Notes: a model not told the origin generated them from the letters alone. Shown: positions 34,387-44,176, numbered from the stretch's first letter. The stretch is 64,000 bases of DNA from Thermoanaerobacterium aotearoense (GCF_009905255.1 NZ_CP047602.1:1723501-1787500), one strand, 5' to 3'. Translations and numbers: made by a program.

Positions 34387-35325
34387 TTATTTATTTTCAA
34401 CTTTGACACTGGTGCTTTTCCAATATTCCGCAAAAAATACTACAAACACACTTACCATAAGGCCTAATATAAAGGCAATTGCTATATTTAATGATTTCTT
34501 GGGCGATACAGGTTTATCAGGAACGATGGCTTTTGATGTAACCATTATGCCTTGTTCACCTAAGTTAGATGCTTTTACAAGTTGAAGCATGTTGTACTTT
34601 TCCATCATTATATCTCTCGTGCTTTTTAAAAGGTTCAACTTTGTCTGATTTTGTTCATATTCAGCTTTGTTTGCAGGATTTGTACTGTTTAATGCGTTTG
34701 TGGCTGTCTCAATCTTTGAATTTTGCAGATTTATAAGACTTTCTATCGTGGCTATAAGTTTATCTGTCTGCCTATTATTTCTTGATACTATGTAAGATTT
34801 AAAATTTGCTGCAATAGCATCAGCTATTTTAGCCGCTAATTTAGGATCTTTCTCTTTTACAGTAATTGTTATTAAATTAGTATTATCAATTGTTTGCACG
34901 TCAATTTCATTTTTAAAATTATCAAGCGTGTATCTTTTAGGGTCAAGCTTTAATTGTTTAATCGTATCTAACAATACTTGTGGATTCGTGACTTCCTCTT
35001 TATATGTATTTACTGTCATATCTTGATACTTTAAAATAGACGACAACAAATACGATAAATCTTTATCAGCTGTATCGCTTTGTATCATTGACCCATCATT
35101 GCTATTTTGATTAGGCAAAACAACTGTCGTATTTGAACCAAAAAATCCTGTTTGGGGCGTTATGTCTGATACACTTATAGTCGTAGTTGCTTCATAAGTA
35201 GGTTTTATCACAAAAAAGCTCAATAAACCAGCTATCAATACAGATGCAATAGTTATAATGGCAATTGTCCTTCGCCATTTCCATATAATCTCCAACAATT
35301 CTCTCAAAGAAATTTCTTCTTCCAT
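34387..35325 (-). CDS. Wzz/YveK-type polysaccharide chain-length protein
   Basis: A 312-residue membrane protein that controls polymer length, or activates a cognate tyrosine kinase, in exopolysaccharide export. One membrane segment near residues 18-38 and another near 282-303 flank a large extracytoplasmic domain with a coiled-coil part (IATIESLINLQNSKIETATNAL). The proline motif VPDKPVSPKKS just before the second segment is the Wzz signature. No tyrosine kinase tail is present. It follows galU and loaP in one operon. Confidence 0.88.
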   Translation of the reverse strand: MEEEISLRELLEIIWKWRRTIAIITIASVLIAGLLSFFVIKPTYEATTTISVSDITPQTGFFGSNTTVVLPNQNSNDGSMIQSDTADKDLSYLLSSILKYQDMTVNTYKEEVTNPQVLLDTIKQLKLDPKRYTLDNFKNEIDVQTIDNTNLITITVKEKDPKLAAKIADAIAANFKSYIVSRNNRQTDKLIATIESLINLQNSKIETATNALNSTNPANKAEYEQNQTKLNLLKSTRDIMMEKYNMLQLVKASNLGEQGIMVTSKAIVPDKPVSPKKSLNIAIAFILGLMVSVFVVFFAEYWKSTSVKVENK

Positions 35326-35347
35326 CTTATTCCTCCTATTTTGTTAT

Positions 35348-36256
35348 TTATTTTTCACTGTGTATAGCGACCTCTTCATAATATTTTTCGGCAGTAGCCG
35401 CAATTTCTTTTAAGTATTTTCTAAATTCATCCTTCAAATCATCTCGCTTTAAGGCGTACTCTATCGTTGCCTTCAAGTACCCCATCTTGTCTCCTACATC
35501 GTACCTTTTCCCTTCGAAATCATACGCGTATATGGCTTCATACTCCAATAGCAATTTAAGTGCGTCTGTAAGCTGTATCTCTCCTCCTGCTCCAGGTTTT
35601 ACATCTTCCAATATCTCAAATATCTTGGGAGATATTATATACCTTCCTAATATCGCCATGTTCGATGGCGCTTCATCTATCCTTGGTTTCTCTATTAGGT
35701 TGTTTACTCTATAAAGCCTATCATCAATCATATTGGCGTCTACTATGCCGTATTTGTCTACTTCGCTCTTTGGCACCTCTTGTACACCTATTATTGAACA
35801 GTTGTACCTTTCATACTGCTCTATCATCTGTTTTAATACTGGCACTTTTGCATCAACTATATCATCTCCTAATAAAACTGCAAAAGGCTCATCGCCTACA
35901 AATGTTCTGGCACAGTAGATGGCATGGCCCAATCCTTTTGGCTCTTTCTGCCTTATATAATGTATGTCAACCATGTTTGTTATGTCTTCAACGAGGCTTA
36001 AAAGATTTTCTTTGCCTTTCTTCTTAAGCTCTAATTCTAATTCCACTGATTTGTCGAAGTGGTCTTCTATGGCTCTTTTATTTCTTCCGGTTATTATGAG
36101 TATGTCTTCTATGCCAGAGTTTACAGCTTCTTCAACTATATACTGAATCGTAGGTTTGTCTACTATTGGCAGCATTTCTTTTGGCTGTGCTTTTGTTGCA
36201 GGCAAAAATCTTGTCCCAAGCCCTGCCGCAGGTATTATCGCTTTTCTTATTTTCAT
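35348..36256 (-). CDS. galU: UTP--glucose-1-phosphate uridylyltransferase
   Basis: Makes UDP-glucose, the glucosyl donor for exopolysaccharide, teichoic acid and glycolipid synthesis. The 302-residue protein has the nucleotide-binding start [20 protein letters not shown] and the catalytic [11 protein letters not shown] segment. [11 protein letters not shown] near residue 130 binds the metal. It sits between loaP and wzz, so its product probably feeds the polysaccharide made with the chain-length protein. Confidence 0.95.
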   Translation of the reverse strand: MKIRKAIIPAAGLGTRFLPATKAQPKEMLPIVDKPTIQYIVEEAVNSGIEDILIITGRNKRAIEDHFDKSVELELELKKKGKENLLSLVEDITNMVDIHYIRQKEPKGLGHAIYCARTFVGDEPFAVLLGDDIVDAKVPVLKQMIEQYERYNCSIIGVQEVPKSEVDKYGIVDANMIDDRLYRVNNLIEKPRIDEAPSNMAILGRYIISPKIFEILEDVKPGAGGEIQLTDALKLLLEYEAIYAYDFEGKRYDVGDKMGYLKATIEYALKRDDLKDEFRKYLKEIAATAEKYYEEVAIHSEK

Positions 36257-36274
36257 GCGTATTCCCCCATCATA

Positions 36275-36835
36275 TCACGAAACTTCTGACAGTTCATTTT
36301 CATCTTTGTCTAAATTCTCCACAATTCGGATGCCTAAATCAACCAGGTTGACATTTCCAGATACATTTAGCCTAACTTTTACCCTTCCTTTCCTTTTGTC
36401 AATTTTCTCGATAAGACCTTCAAAACCTTTAAGCGGCCCATCAATGATTTTCACCTTTCCACCTACTTTTATGCCTGTCGAAAATCCGACTATATCGGAG
36501 TCTCCTATAAGTGCCAGTATGATGTTTATTTCTTCTTCTTTTACCTCAGCAGGCTCTGCATCATCTTTTAAAAACTTCAAAAAACGCGGTAATCTCATAA
36601 AATCATTGTAAAGTTCATAGCTCATGCATGTCTTTATAAATACATATCCCGGAAATAAAAACTTTATCTTTTCTATTCGATTTTTCCCTTTTCTCTCTAT
36701 TATAGCTCTTTTAGGTATCAACACTTTAATAGATTTTCTTTTTAATTTGCAAAATACCAATTCAATTAACCTTTTGACTTTTAGTTCATCTCCTGTTTTA
36801 GTATAAATGACATACCATTTTTCATCATCCTCCAC
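36275..36835 (-). CDS. loaP: LoaP-type specialised NusG paralogue
   Basis: Processive antitermination factor that rides RNA polymerase and promotes read-through of long operons. The 186-residue protein starts with GTG after AGGGGG. The NGN domain is visible as KWYVIYTKTGDELKVKRLIE and FLFPGYVFIKT. A KOW domain near residue 120 reads VGGKVKIIDGPLKGFEGLIEK. A long basic insertion (CKLKRKSIKVLIPKRA) suits the LoaP group. It heads a short galU-wzz operon, unlike the long clusters where LoaP is usually found. No leader hairpin was recognised. Confidence 0.85.
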   Translation of the reverse strand: MEDDEKWYVIYTKTGDELKVKRLIELVFCKLKRKSIKVLIPKRAIIERKGKNRIEKIKFLFPGYVFIKTCMSYELYNDFMRLPRFLKFLKDDAEPAEVKEEEINIILALIGDSDIVGFSTGIKVGGKVKIIDGPLKGFEGLIEKIDKRKGRVKVRLNVSGNVNLVDLGIRIVENLDKDENELSEVS

Positions 36836-36940
36836 ATATGCTGCCCCCTTTTGACGTATTTAAAGATGTATTCGACACGACATATTAAAAATCCTTCTTT
36901 AGTGACCGTTTACAACAAAAAATAATAAAATTTTTCCATT

Positions 36941-36969
36941 AAAAAAGGGACGAACTATTTTATCGTCCC
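36941..36969 (-). terminator. Terminator of the phosphohexomutase gene
   Basis: GGGACGA and TCGTCCC form a seven-bp stem with a nine-base loop. TTTTTT follows on the minus strand. It separates the mutase from the loaP operon. Confidence 0.85.
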
Positions 36970-36979
36970 TCGTAAAATC

Positions 36980-38350
36980 CTATTTAAGCTCAACACCATA
37001 TTTTTTCAGCACATCTGCAAGTTCCGCTTTTATTTCTTCAAGCCGTTTTTCAGTATCAGCTTCACATCTTACAATCAATTCAGGGCCCGTATTTGATGCT
37101 CTGACAAGCCCCCATCCGCCGTCAAACATGACTCTTGCGCCATCAATATCAATCAATTCGTACCCTTTTTCTTTAAAATGTTCCGTTACACCCTTTACAA
37201 CGTCAAATTTCTTATCATCATCACAATGCAATCTCAATTCAGGTGTTGACGGATATTTTGGAACATCAGATAAAAGTTCCGACAATGTCCTATCCGTATT
37301 GGAAAGTATCCTAAGAAGCCTTGCTGCAGCATACGCCGCATCATCGTACCCATAATACTCATCAGCAAAGAACATGTGTCCAGACATCTCACCTGTAAAG
37401 ACAGCGTTGATTTCTTTCATCTTTGCTTTTATAAGGCTGTGACCAGTCTTATAGAAGATCGGATTGCCTCCAAGTTTCTTTATCTCCTCTGGCAGTGCCT
37501 TTGAACATTTTACCTCTACTATGGCATCCGAGCCTGGATGTTTTTTCATTATTTCTCTCCAGTAAAGCACCATAAGCATATCGCCCCAGATTATGTTGCC
37601 TTTCTCATCAACGACGCCAATTCTATCTCCATCGCCGTCAAAAGCTATGCCAACGTCTGCACCAAGTCTTTTTACCTCACTTATCAAGTCTTTCAGATTG
37701 TCTGCGTTGACTGGATCAGGAAAATGGTTTGGAAATGTTGGATCTGATTCACAGTACAATGGATAGACTTCACATCCTAATCCGTATATAATGTCAGGAT
37801 ATATGTTTGAACAGGTACCGTTTCCACAGTCTACGACAACTTTAAGCTTTTTATCACCAAGCTTTACTTTGTCCTGTATCATCTTTATATAGCTTTGTAT
37901 AGGATATGCGTATTTCAAAGAACCTGTCCCAGTCTTAAAATCACCTTTCTCAGCGATATGGTATAGTTTTTTAAGCTCATCACCATATATAGTAGACGGG
38001 CCAAATGCAACTTTAAAACCATTAAACTGTGGTGGATTGTGGCTTGCTGTTATCATAAGTCCTGCATCGTAATTATATAGTATACGGGAATAGTAAAAAG
38101 CAGGCGTCGACAGAACACCAATATCAAGTACATTACATCCGGTAGACATAAGTCCATCTACTACCGCGTTTCTTATGGGTTTTGAAGATATCCTGTTGTC
38201 CCTGCCTACAATTACATCCTTTATACCTTTTTCATTTTGAATATATGTACCGAAGGCCTTACCTATAAGTTCTGCTGTTTCCTCAGTAAGGTCATCATTC
38301 CATACACCTCTTATATCATACATTCTAAACATATTTTGATTTAGAGCCAT
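36980..38350 (-). CDS. Phosphomannomutase/phosphoglucomutase
   Basis: Interconverts hexose 6-phosphates and 1-phosphates, which supplies glucose 1-phosphate to GalU or mannose 1-phosphate to GDP-mannose synthesis. The 456-residue protein has the phosphoserine Ser103 in TASHNPP and the metal loop DGDGDR near residue 245. GEMSGHMFF for sugar recognition and a C-terminal RASNTGPELIVRCEA for phosphate binding are also present. It is of the ManB/AlgC type. It lies just upstream of loaP-galU but has its own promoter and terminator. Confidence 0.93.
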   Translation of the reverse strand: MALNQNMFRMYDIRGVWNDDLTEETAELIGKAFGTYIQNEKGIKDVIVGRDNRISSKPIRNAVVDGLMSTGCNVLDIGVLSTPAFYYSRILYNYDAGLMITASHNPPQFNGFKVAFGPSTIYGDELKKLYHIAEKGDFKTGTGSLKYAYPIQSYIKMIQDKVKLGDKKLKVVVDCGNGTCSNIYPDIIYGLGCEVYPLYCESDPTFPNHFPDPVNADNLKDLISEVKRLGADVGIAFDGDGDRIGVVDEKGNIIWGDMLMVLYWREIMKKHPGSDAIVEVKCSKALPEEIKKLGGNPIFYKTGHSLIKAKMKEINAVFTGEMSGHMFFADEYYGYDDAAYAAARLLRILSNTDRTLSELLSDVPKYPSTPELRLHCDDDKKFDVVKGVTEHFKEKGYELIDIDGARVMFDGGWGLVRASNTGPELIVRCEADTEKRLEEIKAELADVLKKYGVELK

Positions 38351-38387
38351 AAAACTCCCTCCTTTAAATTAGCGTTTCACAATATAT

Positions 38388-38415
38388 ATTATATACTAAA
38401 ATATTACATTCACAA
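38388..38415 (-). promoter_or_regulatory. Promoter of the phosphohexomutase gene
   Basis: On the minus strand TTGTGA (38410-38415) and TATAAT (38388-38393) are spaced by 16 bases. AAGGAGGGAG and the ATG follow. Confidence 0.65.
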
Positions 38416-38465
38416 GCCACATCATTAAAATTCTGTCAAATTAACAATTACATTTTAAATATTTC

Positions 38466-38849
38466 TTATATTATTGCCAATACATCTTTAATGATGTCAT
38501 CAACAATAAGCTCTTGATAGCCAGTTTTTCTCAATAATCTCATTTTATCTGTTAAAGGCTTTAATTGAACCGTATCGATTTTATCTATCATTTTAAGCCT
38601 TGATTCAAACAATGTTTTATCTGACAAAGCCTTTATATAATCTTCAACATCGTACCTCCAAAAATGAAATCTGTCAGGATATCTTTTAAAAAGCCTTTGG
38701 GCTATCTGTAATCCCTCCGGATCAAAATCACCTGAATAATATATATCTGTGTCGTTTTTATACAGCATATCTAAAAGGCTGGTCAGCTTTTTATCAAAGT
38801 ATGATTCTAATGTGTCGATTAATCTGTATTCTTCAAATATCGTATACAT
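38466..38849 (-). pseudogene. C-terminal remnant of JetD (DUF2399 Wadjet nuclease subunit)
   Basis: A 127-codon fragment. YYSGDFDPEGLQIAQRL is the Toprim-like core of DUF2399 proteins, and FHFWRYDVEDYIKAL follows it as in the family. Full proteins are about 400 residues, so roughly the first two thirds are missing. No good ribosome site precedes its ATG. It directly follows a 47-codon remnant of a DUF2397 gene in another frame. In Wadjet operons of this class DUF2397 is first and DUF2399 last, so the two pieces look like the ends of a deleted operon. Confidence 0.7.
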
Positions 38850-38850
38850 C

Positions 38851-38994
38851 CTATTTAGTTAGCCAGTATCTAAGCCGCTCATAATTTTGGTAAAAATATC
38901 GCATGATGAGGCGATACCTTGATGCATTATCAGCAGTAAGGTATCTTGCCTCATCAATAGGTCTTATGACATTAAAATCTATTTTATCAGACAT
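38851..38994 (-). pseudogene. N-terminal remnant of JetA (DUF2397 Wadjet subunit)
   Basis: A 47-codon frame with a proper AAAGGTGA ribosome site. It encodes IRPIDEARYLTADNASRYRL and then MRYFYQNYERLRYWLTK before TAG. This opening is typical of DUF2397 (TIGR02677-like) proteins, which are usually several hundred residues long. The frame stops where it meets the JetD-like remnant. It starts 12 bases after the tautomerase gene, so it may still be transcribed and translated. The family call is from memory of the motif. Confidence 0.62.
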
Positions 38995-39006
38995 AATTTT
39001 TCACCT

Positions 39007-39357
39007 TTAAAATGTACTGCCATTGTATCCCCAATTTTCACCAGCAAATTCTTGAATGACTATGTACACATTGTCCTTGGGATATTTTAGATTACTTTCA
39101 AAAATATCGCAGATTCTGGCTGAAATCTTCTCCTTTTGTCCTCTTGTAAGCTTTCCTATTAATTGTATCTCAACGATTGCCCCTTTGTCTAAAGGTTCTC
39201 CATGAAAGTATATGTCGTCACCTTCTGCAAATCTCACCATAAGCCAATTCTCGCTTTTACCAGCTACATCCATCATCATAGATGCAAACTCTGTCTTTAA
39301 AGTATTTTTCAAGTCGTCACTTAGTTTTTCCTTTGTTATAGAATTGATTATAGGCAT
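39007..39357 (-). CDS. MIF/tautomerase-family protein
   Basis: A 116-residue cytoplasmic protein. After removal of methionine, Pro2 (MPIINS) would be the catalytic base of the tautomerase superfamily. The middle NWLMVRFAEGDDIYFHGEPLDKGAIVEIQLIGKL and the later NVYIVIQEFAGENWGYNGSTF match MIF-like trimeric proteins (phenylpyruvate tautomerase type). A strong GGAGTG site precedes the start. It lies just upstream of the Wadjet remnants, which may be chance. Confidence 0.83.
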   Translation of the reverse strand: MPIINSITKEKLSDDLKNTLKTEFASMMMDVAGKSENWLMVRFAEGDDIYFHGEPLDKGAIVEIQLIGKLTRGQKEKISARICDIFESNLKYPKDNVYIVIQEFAGENWGYNGSTF

Positions 39358-39445
39358 ATAGATACACTCCTTTACAAATAGAGATTTAATAACTTATTAA
39401 CAATTATAAATTAATGTGTAAAATTCATCAACAGAAATAGAAAAT

Positions 39446-39486
39446 ATTGTGCTATCATTAAAATCTTCATTAGATGATAGCACAAT
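39446..39486 (-). terminator. Terminator of the ABC exporter operon
   Basis: ATTGTGCTATCAT and ATGATAGCACAAT form a perfect 13-bp stem with a 15-base loop. A T-rich tail (ATTTTCTATTTC) follows on the minus strand. Confidence 0.75.
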
Positions 39487-39494
39487 ACTATTCA

Positions 39495-42400
39495 TTAATC
39501 AATCTCTGGGCTTTTTAACGACTGCACCATATCGACTTTCTTAAGCTGGAAGTGCACTACGATGCTTACAAGGATAGAAAATCCCATTGTTATAAGTGCA
39601 GAATACAAGAAACTCATCGGTTCAATATTTCTTCCAAACATCAATATATCAACTTCTACTGTGGACATGAGATATCTGTGAAGAAAAACACCCATCACAA
39701 ACCCCAATAAAATCCCTATGATTGTCAAGATAAAATTCTCTCTCATGACGTACAGAGAAACTTCTTCATCATAAAATCCCAAAACTTTCATTGTAGCAAG
39801 CTCTCTTATCCTTTCGGTTATATTGATATTTGTCAGGTTGTAAAGAACCACAAAAGCAAGCGTACCTGCAGATACAATCAAGACTAACACGACTGACAGC
39901 AAATTGTTTACGACATCCTGAAACGTCTTTTTAACAGATGAAATAAAATTGACCGTCATTACAGCTTTTGATTTCAATATCTTTTGAGATATTTCATCTT
40001 CTTTCGTGCTTGAACTATCATTTATCTTCGACAGTATCTCGTTTGATTGCATCTTCTTATTAAATACTTTTTCATACAAAGATGAGCTCATATAAACGTA
40101 ATGCTGTAGATAATTTTCTGCTATGCCATCAATTTTAACTTTCACTTTTCCTCCACTGCCTGTATCCAAGTATATATAATCGCCATTTTTTATTTTTAGC
40201 ATATTAGAAAGTTTTTCCGTTATTACAACTCCATCATCTTTGAGGGGTATCTCTGTACCTGTATTTCTATTTCTCAAAACTATAAAATCTCTAAACTGGT
40301 TTTTATCTCCTGCGACGACGAGAAATGCACTCTTTTTCGCATTTCCTTTTATAACATCGACGCTGGATTGATTAAGCATGATGCTTTCTTTTATATTTTT
40401 GTCACTATTTATAACATTTGTAAGCTCTTTTAGATCTTCTTTAGAAGCGTCACTTTTAAAAGTCGTTATCATCTGATATTTGAAGATTTCATTAAACTGC
40501 TTAGACACAATGATATTTATTGAGTCTCTGATTCCAAATCCAGTAAGCAGCAGTGCGGTGCATCCACCTATCCCTATTACAGTCATTAAAAATCTCCTTT
40601 TGTATCTAAATATGTTTCTGGCAGTCACTTTCTGCATAAAATCGAGTCGAGACCAAATAAATCTCACGTTTTCCAACAGAACTCTTTTGCCTGCCATAGG
40701 TGCTTTAAGTCTCATCAACGATGCAGGAACTTCTTTTAAATCATTAAAGCACACAAGTGCCGCAACAGCAGTAGTAGACACAAGCGCAGCGGAAATTCCT
40801 ACAAAAGCATAATATGAATTAAATTCCGTAATCACAGGTGGCAATGTATACATCATCCCGTACGCATTGAAAATTATCTTCGGCAATATGTTAAAACCTA
40901 AAAGCAAACCTGCAAATCCGCCTAATATTGTCGCAACAGATGAATAAATGACGAATTTGAGCATTATGGCAAGCCTGCCATAACCTAAAGCTTTTAAAAT
41001 CCCCATCTGCGTCCTTTGCTCTTCAACCATCCTGGTCATAGAAGTTAAACTTACTAACGCTGCAACTAAGAAAAATATGGTAGGAAATACATTGCCTAAT
41101 GCCTTTATCCTGTCTGCTTCGTCCCCGTACTCCACATAGCCTATGTTAGATTTTCTATCTAATATATACCATGTAGGCTTTTTTAAATCTTTAAGTTTTT
41201 CTTCCGAAGATGCTATTTTTTCTTTTGCTTCACTTATCTCTTTGTCAAATTCTGCTTTATTGGCCTCATATTTCTTGTAATTATCATTAAGCTTTAATAA
41301 TGCATCATTTAGCTGTTTTGCTGCATTATCTATCTGCATTTGTCCTTGAACCTTGGCTTCGCTTAAAGCTAATTCCTGTTCTTTTATGCTTTCCTGTGAA
41401 GCAGCTAATTGTGCTTTTGCATTCTCAAGCTGCGACTTCTTTTGATTTAACTGGGCCATATTCTCATCCAATGCTTTTTTGCTGGCATTAAGTGTATCTA
41501 TTTGTTTTGATATGCTTGCGATTTGCCCGTTTAATTCATCTACCTTTGGTTTTAGCTGATCTTTCAAAGACGGGTTATTGTTTATCTCAGAATTCAATTG
41601 ATTCAGAGAACTATTAAGCTCATCGTACGTCGAACTTAATTTTTTCATGTTGTCATCATAATTTAATTCTTTTTCTTTTGCCTGTATCTCAGCTTCTGCA
41701 CTGTTTAATTCCACCTCATTTTGTGATATGGCAGCTTGAGTATTAGCAATCTGATTTTTCCCATCATCAATTTTTTTCTGGTTTAAAGCCATTTGCTCAT
41801 TAAAACTGGCTTGTCTTTTATTTAACTGGATTTGAGAATTTTGAAGTGTAGTTTTTGTTTCATCAAGCTTTGCTTTTGCATCAGATAATTCCTTGTTGTA
41901 CTTAGTTTCTTTATCCTCCAGAGCTTTTTTAGCATCGTCGATTTCCTTTTGTGCTTTATTTTTAATTTCTTCATATCTGATTTCACTTCGAGTTTTACCT
42001 AATTTTGTTAAATCATCTTTTACAGGTTGAATAAAATTGTAGTATTCATCTGAAAATGTAGAAAATTTCTTTGCGCCATCTACCAGCACATCTATTTCGG
42101 TGTAGGCATCCATTGAAAAGTTAGAATTAGGTACCATCATAAAAGCTTGTATCTGACCATTTCCCACATTGCTGGAACCTCTGTCTCTTGAAATATAGTA
42201 AGGTGTTTCCACTACACCTACTATTTTGAATTTTTTGTTTTTTATATTGTTTTGATTTTGAGAATCCAAATTTATGGTTACAGTATCGCCTATTGAAAAT
42301 CCTAAATCTTTAAGAAATTTTGTCTCAACGACACACTCAGAATTGTTTTCAGGAAATCTACCTTCTAAAAGTTTAGGTTTGTTTACATAATTTTTATCAT

Positions 42401-42746
42401 TATTAATTTTAACTGGATCTACACTTATGACTTTTACTACAAACCCTTTATTATTTTTATCAACCACAGCATCAACCGTGTAAAACGGGTATGCCGATAA
42501 TACGCCATTTACAGATTTGATGCTATTCAAATCATCATTTGTAAGACCCATTGTAGACAAAATTTGTACATCAAACAAATTATAATCAGCAGCGTATTTT
42601 GAGGCAGTAAGCTTCATGTCTTGGCTGGCTGCTTTTATTCCACCAAAAACACCAACACCCATCAACACGATGAAAAACAATGATAAAAATCTTTTTCTCG
42701 TATTAGATATCTCTCTAAGTATGTCTTTCATCAAAGATTTTCCCAT
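39495..42746 (-). CDS. FtsX/MacB-type ABC permease with long extracytoplasmic coiled coil
   Basis: A 1083-residue inner-membrane protein. One membrane segment near residue 25 is followed by a MacB-like periplasmic core domain to about residue 260. A heptad-rich region of some 260 residues follows (DAKAKLDETKTTLQNSQIQL, KEQELALSEAKVQGQMQIDNAA). A first FtsX domain with three membrane segments begins near residue 555, and a second sits at the C-terminus. The start abuts the ATPase stop. The layout suits a mechanotransmitting exporter or an envelope-stress ABC system; cargo unknown. A TetR gene lies upstream. Confidence 0.88.
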   Translation of the reverse strand: MGKSLMKDILREISNTRKRFLSLFFIVLMGVGVFGGIKAASQDMKLTASKYAADYNLFDVQILSTMGLTNDDLNSIKSVNGVLSAYPFYTVDAVVDKNNKGFVVKVISVDPVKINNDKNYVNKPKLLEGRFPENNSECVVETKFLKDLGFSIGDTVTINLDSQNQNNIKNKKFKIVGVVETPYYISRDRGSSNVGNGQIQAFMMVPNSNFSMDAYTEIDVLVDGAKKFSTFSDEYYNFIQPVKDDLTKLGKTRSEIRYEEIKNKAQKEIDDAKKALEDKETKYNKELSDAKAKLDETKTTLQNSQIQLNKRQASFNEQMALNQKKIDDGKNQIANTQAAISQNEVELNSAEAEIQAKEKELNYDDNMKKLSSTYDELNSSLNQLNSEINNNPSLKDQLKPKVDELNGQIASISKQIDTLNASKKALDENMAQLNQKKSQLENAKAQLAASQESIKEQELALSEAKVQGQMQIDNAAKQLNDALLKLNDNYKKYEANKAEFDKEISEAKEKIASSEEKLKDLKKPTWYILDRKSNIGYVEYGDEADRIKALGNVFPTIFFLVAALVSLTSMTRMVEEQRTQMGILKALGYGRLAIMLKFVIYSSVATILGGFAGLLLGFNILPKIIFNAYGMMYTLPPVITEFNSYYAFVGISAALVSTTAVAALVCFNDLKEVPASLMRLKAPMAGKRVLLENVRFIWSRLDFMQKVTARNIFRYKRRFLMTVIGIGGCTALLLTGFGIRDSINIIVSKQFNEIFKYQMITTFKSDASKEDLKELTNVINSDKNIKESIMLNQSSVDVIKGNAKKSAFLVVAGDKNQFRDFIVLRNRNTGTEIPLKDDGVVITEKLSNMLKIKNGDYIYLDTGSGGKVKVKIDGIAENYLQHYVYMSSSLYEKVFNKKMQSNEILSKINDSSSTKEDEISQKILKSKAVMTVNFISSVKKTFQDVVNNLLSVVLVLIVSAGTLAFVVLYNLTNINITERIRELATMKVLGFYDEEVSLYVMRENFILTIIGILLGFVMGVFLHRYLMSTVEVDILMFGRNIEPMSFLYSALITMGFSILVSIVVHFQLKKVDMVQSLKSPEID

Positions 42747-43451
42747 TTACCATTCTATCCTTTCTATAGGTACTGGAGCATCATTAATAGATATCTTATC
42801 GATACTGCCATTTCTAAGGCTTATAACTTTATCTGCCATTGGCGCAATCGCTTTATTGTGAGTTATTATTATGATGGTCATTCCCAATCTCCTGCAGGTA
42901 TCGTGCAATAGTTTTAAAATTGCCCTGCCAGTCTTATAATCTAATGCCCCCGTTGGTTCATCGCACAAAAGCAATTTGGGATTTTTAGCCAATGCTCTGG
43001 CTATAGCAACCCTTTGCTGTTCGCCACCTGATAATTGGGAAGGAAAATTATTTAACCTTTCAGAAAGTCCCACTTCTCTAAGCACTTCTACAGGATCCAT
43101 TGGATTATCGCAGATGTCCGTTGCCAGCTCAACATTCTCTAAAGCAGTAAGATTCGGAACCAGATTATAAAATTGAAATACAAACCCAATGTCCTTTCTG
43201 CGGTAAGTAGTCAACTGTCGCTGATTGTATTTGCTTATGTCATTTCCATCTACAATTATTTGTCCCTCATCACAAGTATCCATTCCACCAAGCATATTAA
43301 GAACTGTCGTCTTACCTGCCCCACTCTCACCTACTATAACTGTAAATTCCCCTTTATTTATATTGAAACTTACTCCAGATACAGCAGTGATGGTTATTTC
43401 TCCCATCCTATACCTTTTTACAAGGTTTGTAACTTCTACAAAGCTTCCCAT
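42747..43451 (-). CDS. ABC transporter ATP-binding protein, MacB/LolD type
   Basis: A 234-residue ATPase that powers the adjoining FtsX-type permease. Walker A is GESGAGKTT near residue 38, the signature is [15 protein letters not shown] near residue 140, and Walker B is [32 protein letters not shown] contains the Q-loop, and ITHNK holds the switch histidine. The subclass with PTGALD and an FtsX partner is that of MacB/LolD transporters. Expression is probably controlled by the upstream TetR gene. Confidence 0.93.
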   Translation of the reverse strand: MGSFVEVTNLVKRYRMGEITITAVSGVSFNINKGEFTVIVGESGAGKTTVLNMLGGMDTCDEGQIIVDGNDISKYNQRQLTTYRRKDIGFVFQFYNLVPNLTALENVELATDICDNPMDPVEVLREVGLSERLNNFPSQLSGGEQQRVAIARALAKNPKLLLCDEPTGALDYKTGRAILKLLHDTCRRLGMTIIIITHNKAIAPMADKVISLRNGSIDKISINDAPVPIERIEW

Positions 43452-43477
43452 TTACATCTACTCCCGCTCATATAATT

Positions 43478-43502
43478 AAACAACTGTTTAAAATGTTTGT
43501 TT
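43478..43502. promoter_or_regulatory. Candidate TetR operator upstream of the ABC exporter
   Basis: AAACAACTGTTT and AAATGTTTGTTT form an imperfect inverted repeat (AAACAA...TTGTTT outer arms) between the regulator stop and the ATPase start. Position and symmetry suit a TetR-family site. Confidence 0.45.
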
Positions 43503-43573
43503 TAAGTTTAGCACAACAAAACTATTTAATCAATATTATATGTTTAAAAATCAAAAAAATAACAATTGCGCTT

Positions 43574-44176
43574 TTACCTTAAAATACTTTCTATTAAAAG
43601 TACCAAATATTGTCTTAATTCTTCAGGATCGCCTAAATCTAAAATATTCTTTTCATCACCGTAAATACTTACTACAACGTGATTTATGACAGTGCCCAAA
43701 ATCCCTGAAAAAAGCTGAAGATACTTGAAATTTAAAATTCTACTGTCTTCTATTTTTGTTATATCTTTAATGATATTCTCAACTATCCTTTGCACTTCAT
43801 CATTAAAATATATTTTTTTAATGATCACCGGATTGTAGCTTTTATCATCATGTGTCAGTTTTACAATGATAGAAATCAATGCAGGATATTTGTACATGTA
43901 CTCTATTAAATTTAGTGCCCACTTAAAAAGCCTATTTTGAGGCGTCAAAGTTGTATCCAATAAAATATCATAACCTGATTTTAAAAGTTTCTCTGCGTAG
44001 TAGTTTTCTACTTCTTTTAGCAGGTTGTTTTTATTGCCAAAGTAGTAATTTATGGACGCGACATTGACACCAGCTTTTTCAGTGATCTCTCTGATTGTCG
44101 CCTCTCCTTTCATGCCAACTATGTCAATCGTCGCATTAAGTATCTTTTCTTTTGTCTCCAATTGTTCACCATTCAT
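43574..44176 (-). CDS. TetR/AcrR-family transcriptional regulator
   Basis: A 200-residue repressor. The N-terminal helix-turn-helix reads TIREITEKAGVNVASINYYF, followed by GNKNNLLKEV, as in the family. The rest is the helical ligand-binding and dimer domain. It is the gene just upstream of the ABC exporter on the same strand and probably represses it. A candidate operator lies between them. The inducer is unknown. Confidence 0.9.
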   Translation of the reverse strand: MNGEQLETKEKILNATIDIVGMKGEATIREITEKAGVNVASINYYFGNKNNLLKEVENYYAEKLLKSGYDILLDTTLTPQNRLFKWALNLIEYMYKYPALISIIVKLTHDDKSYNPVIIKKIYFNDEVQRIVENIIKDITKIEDSRILNFKYLQLFSGILGTVINHVVVSIYGDEKNILDLGDPEELRQYLVLLIESILR

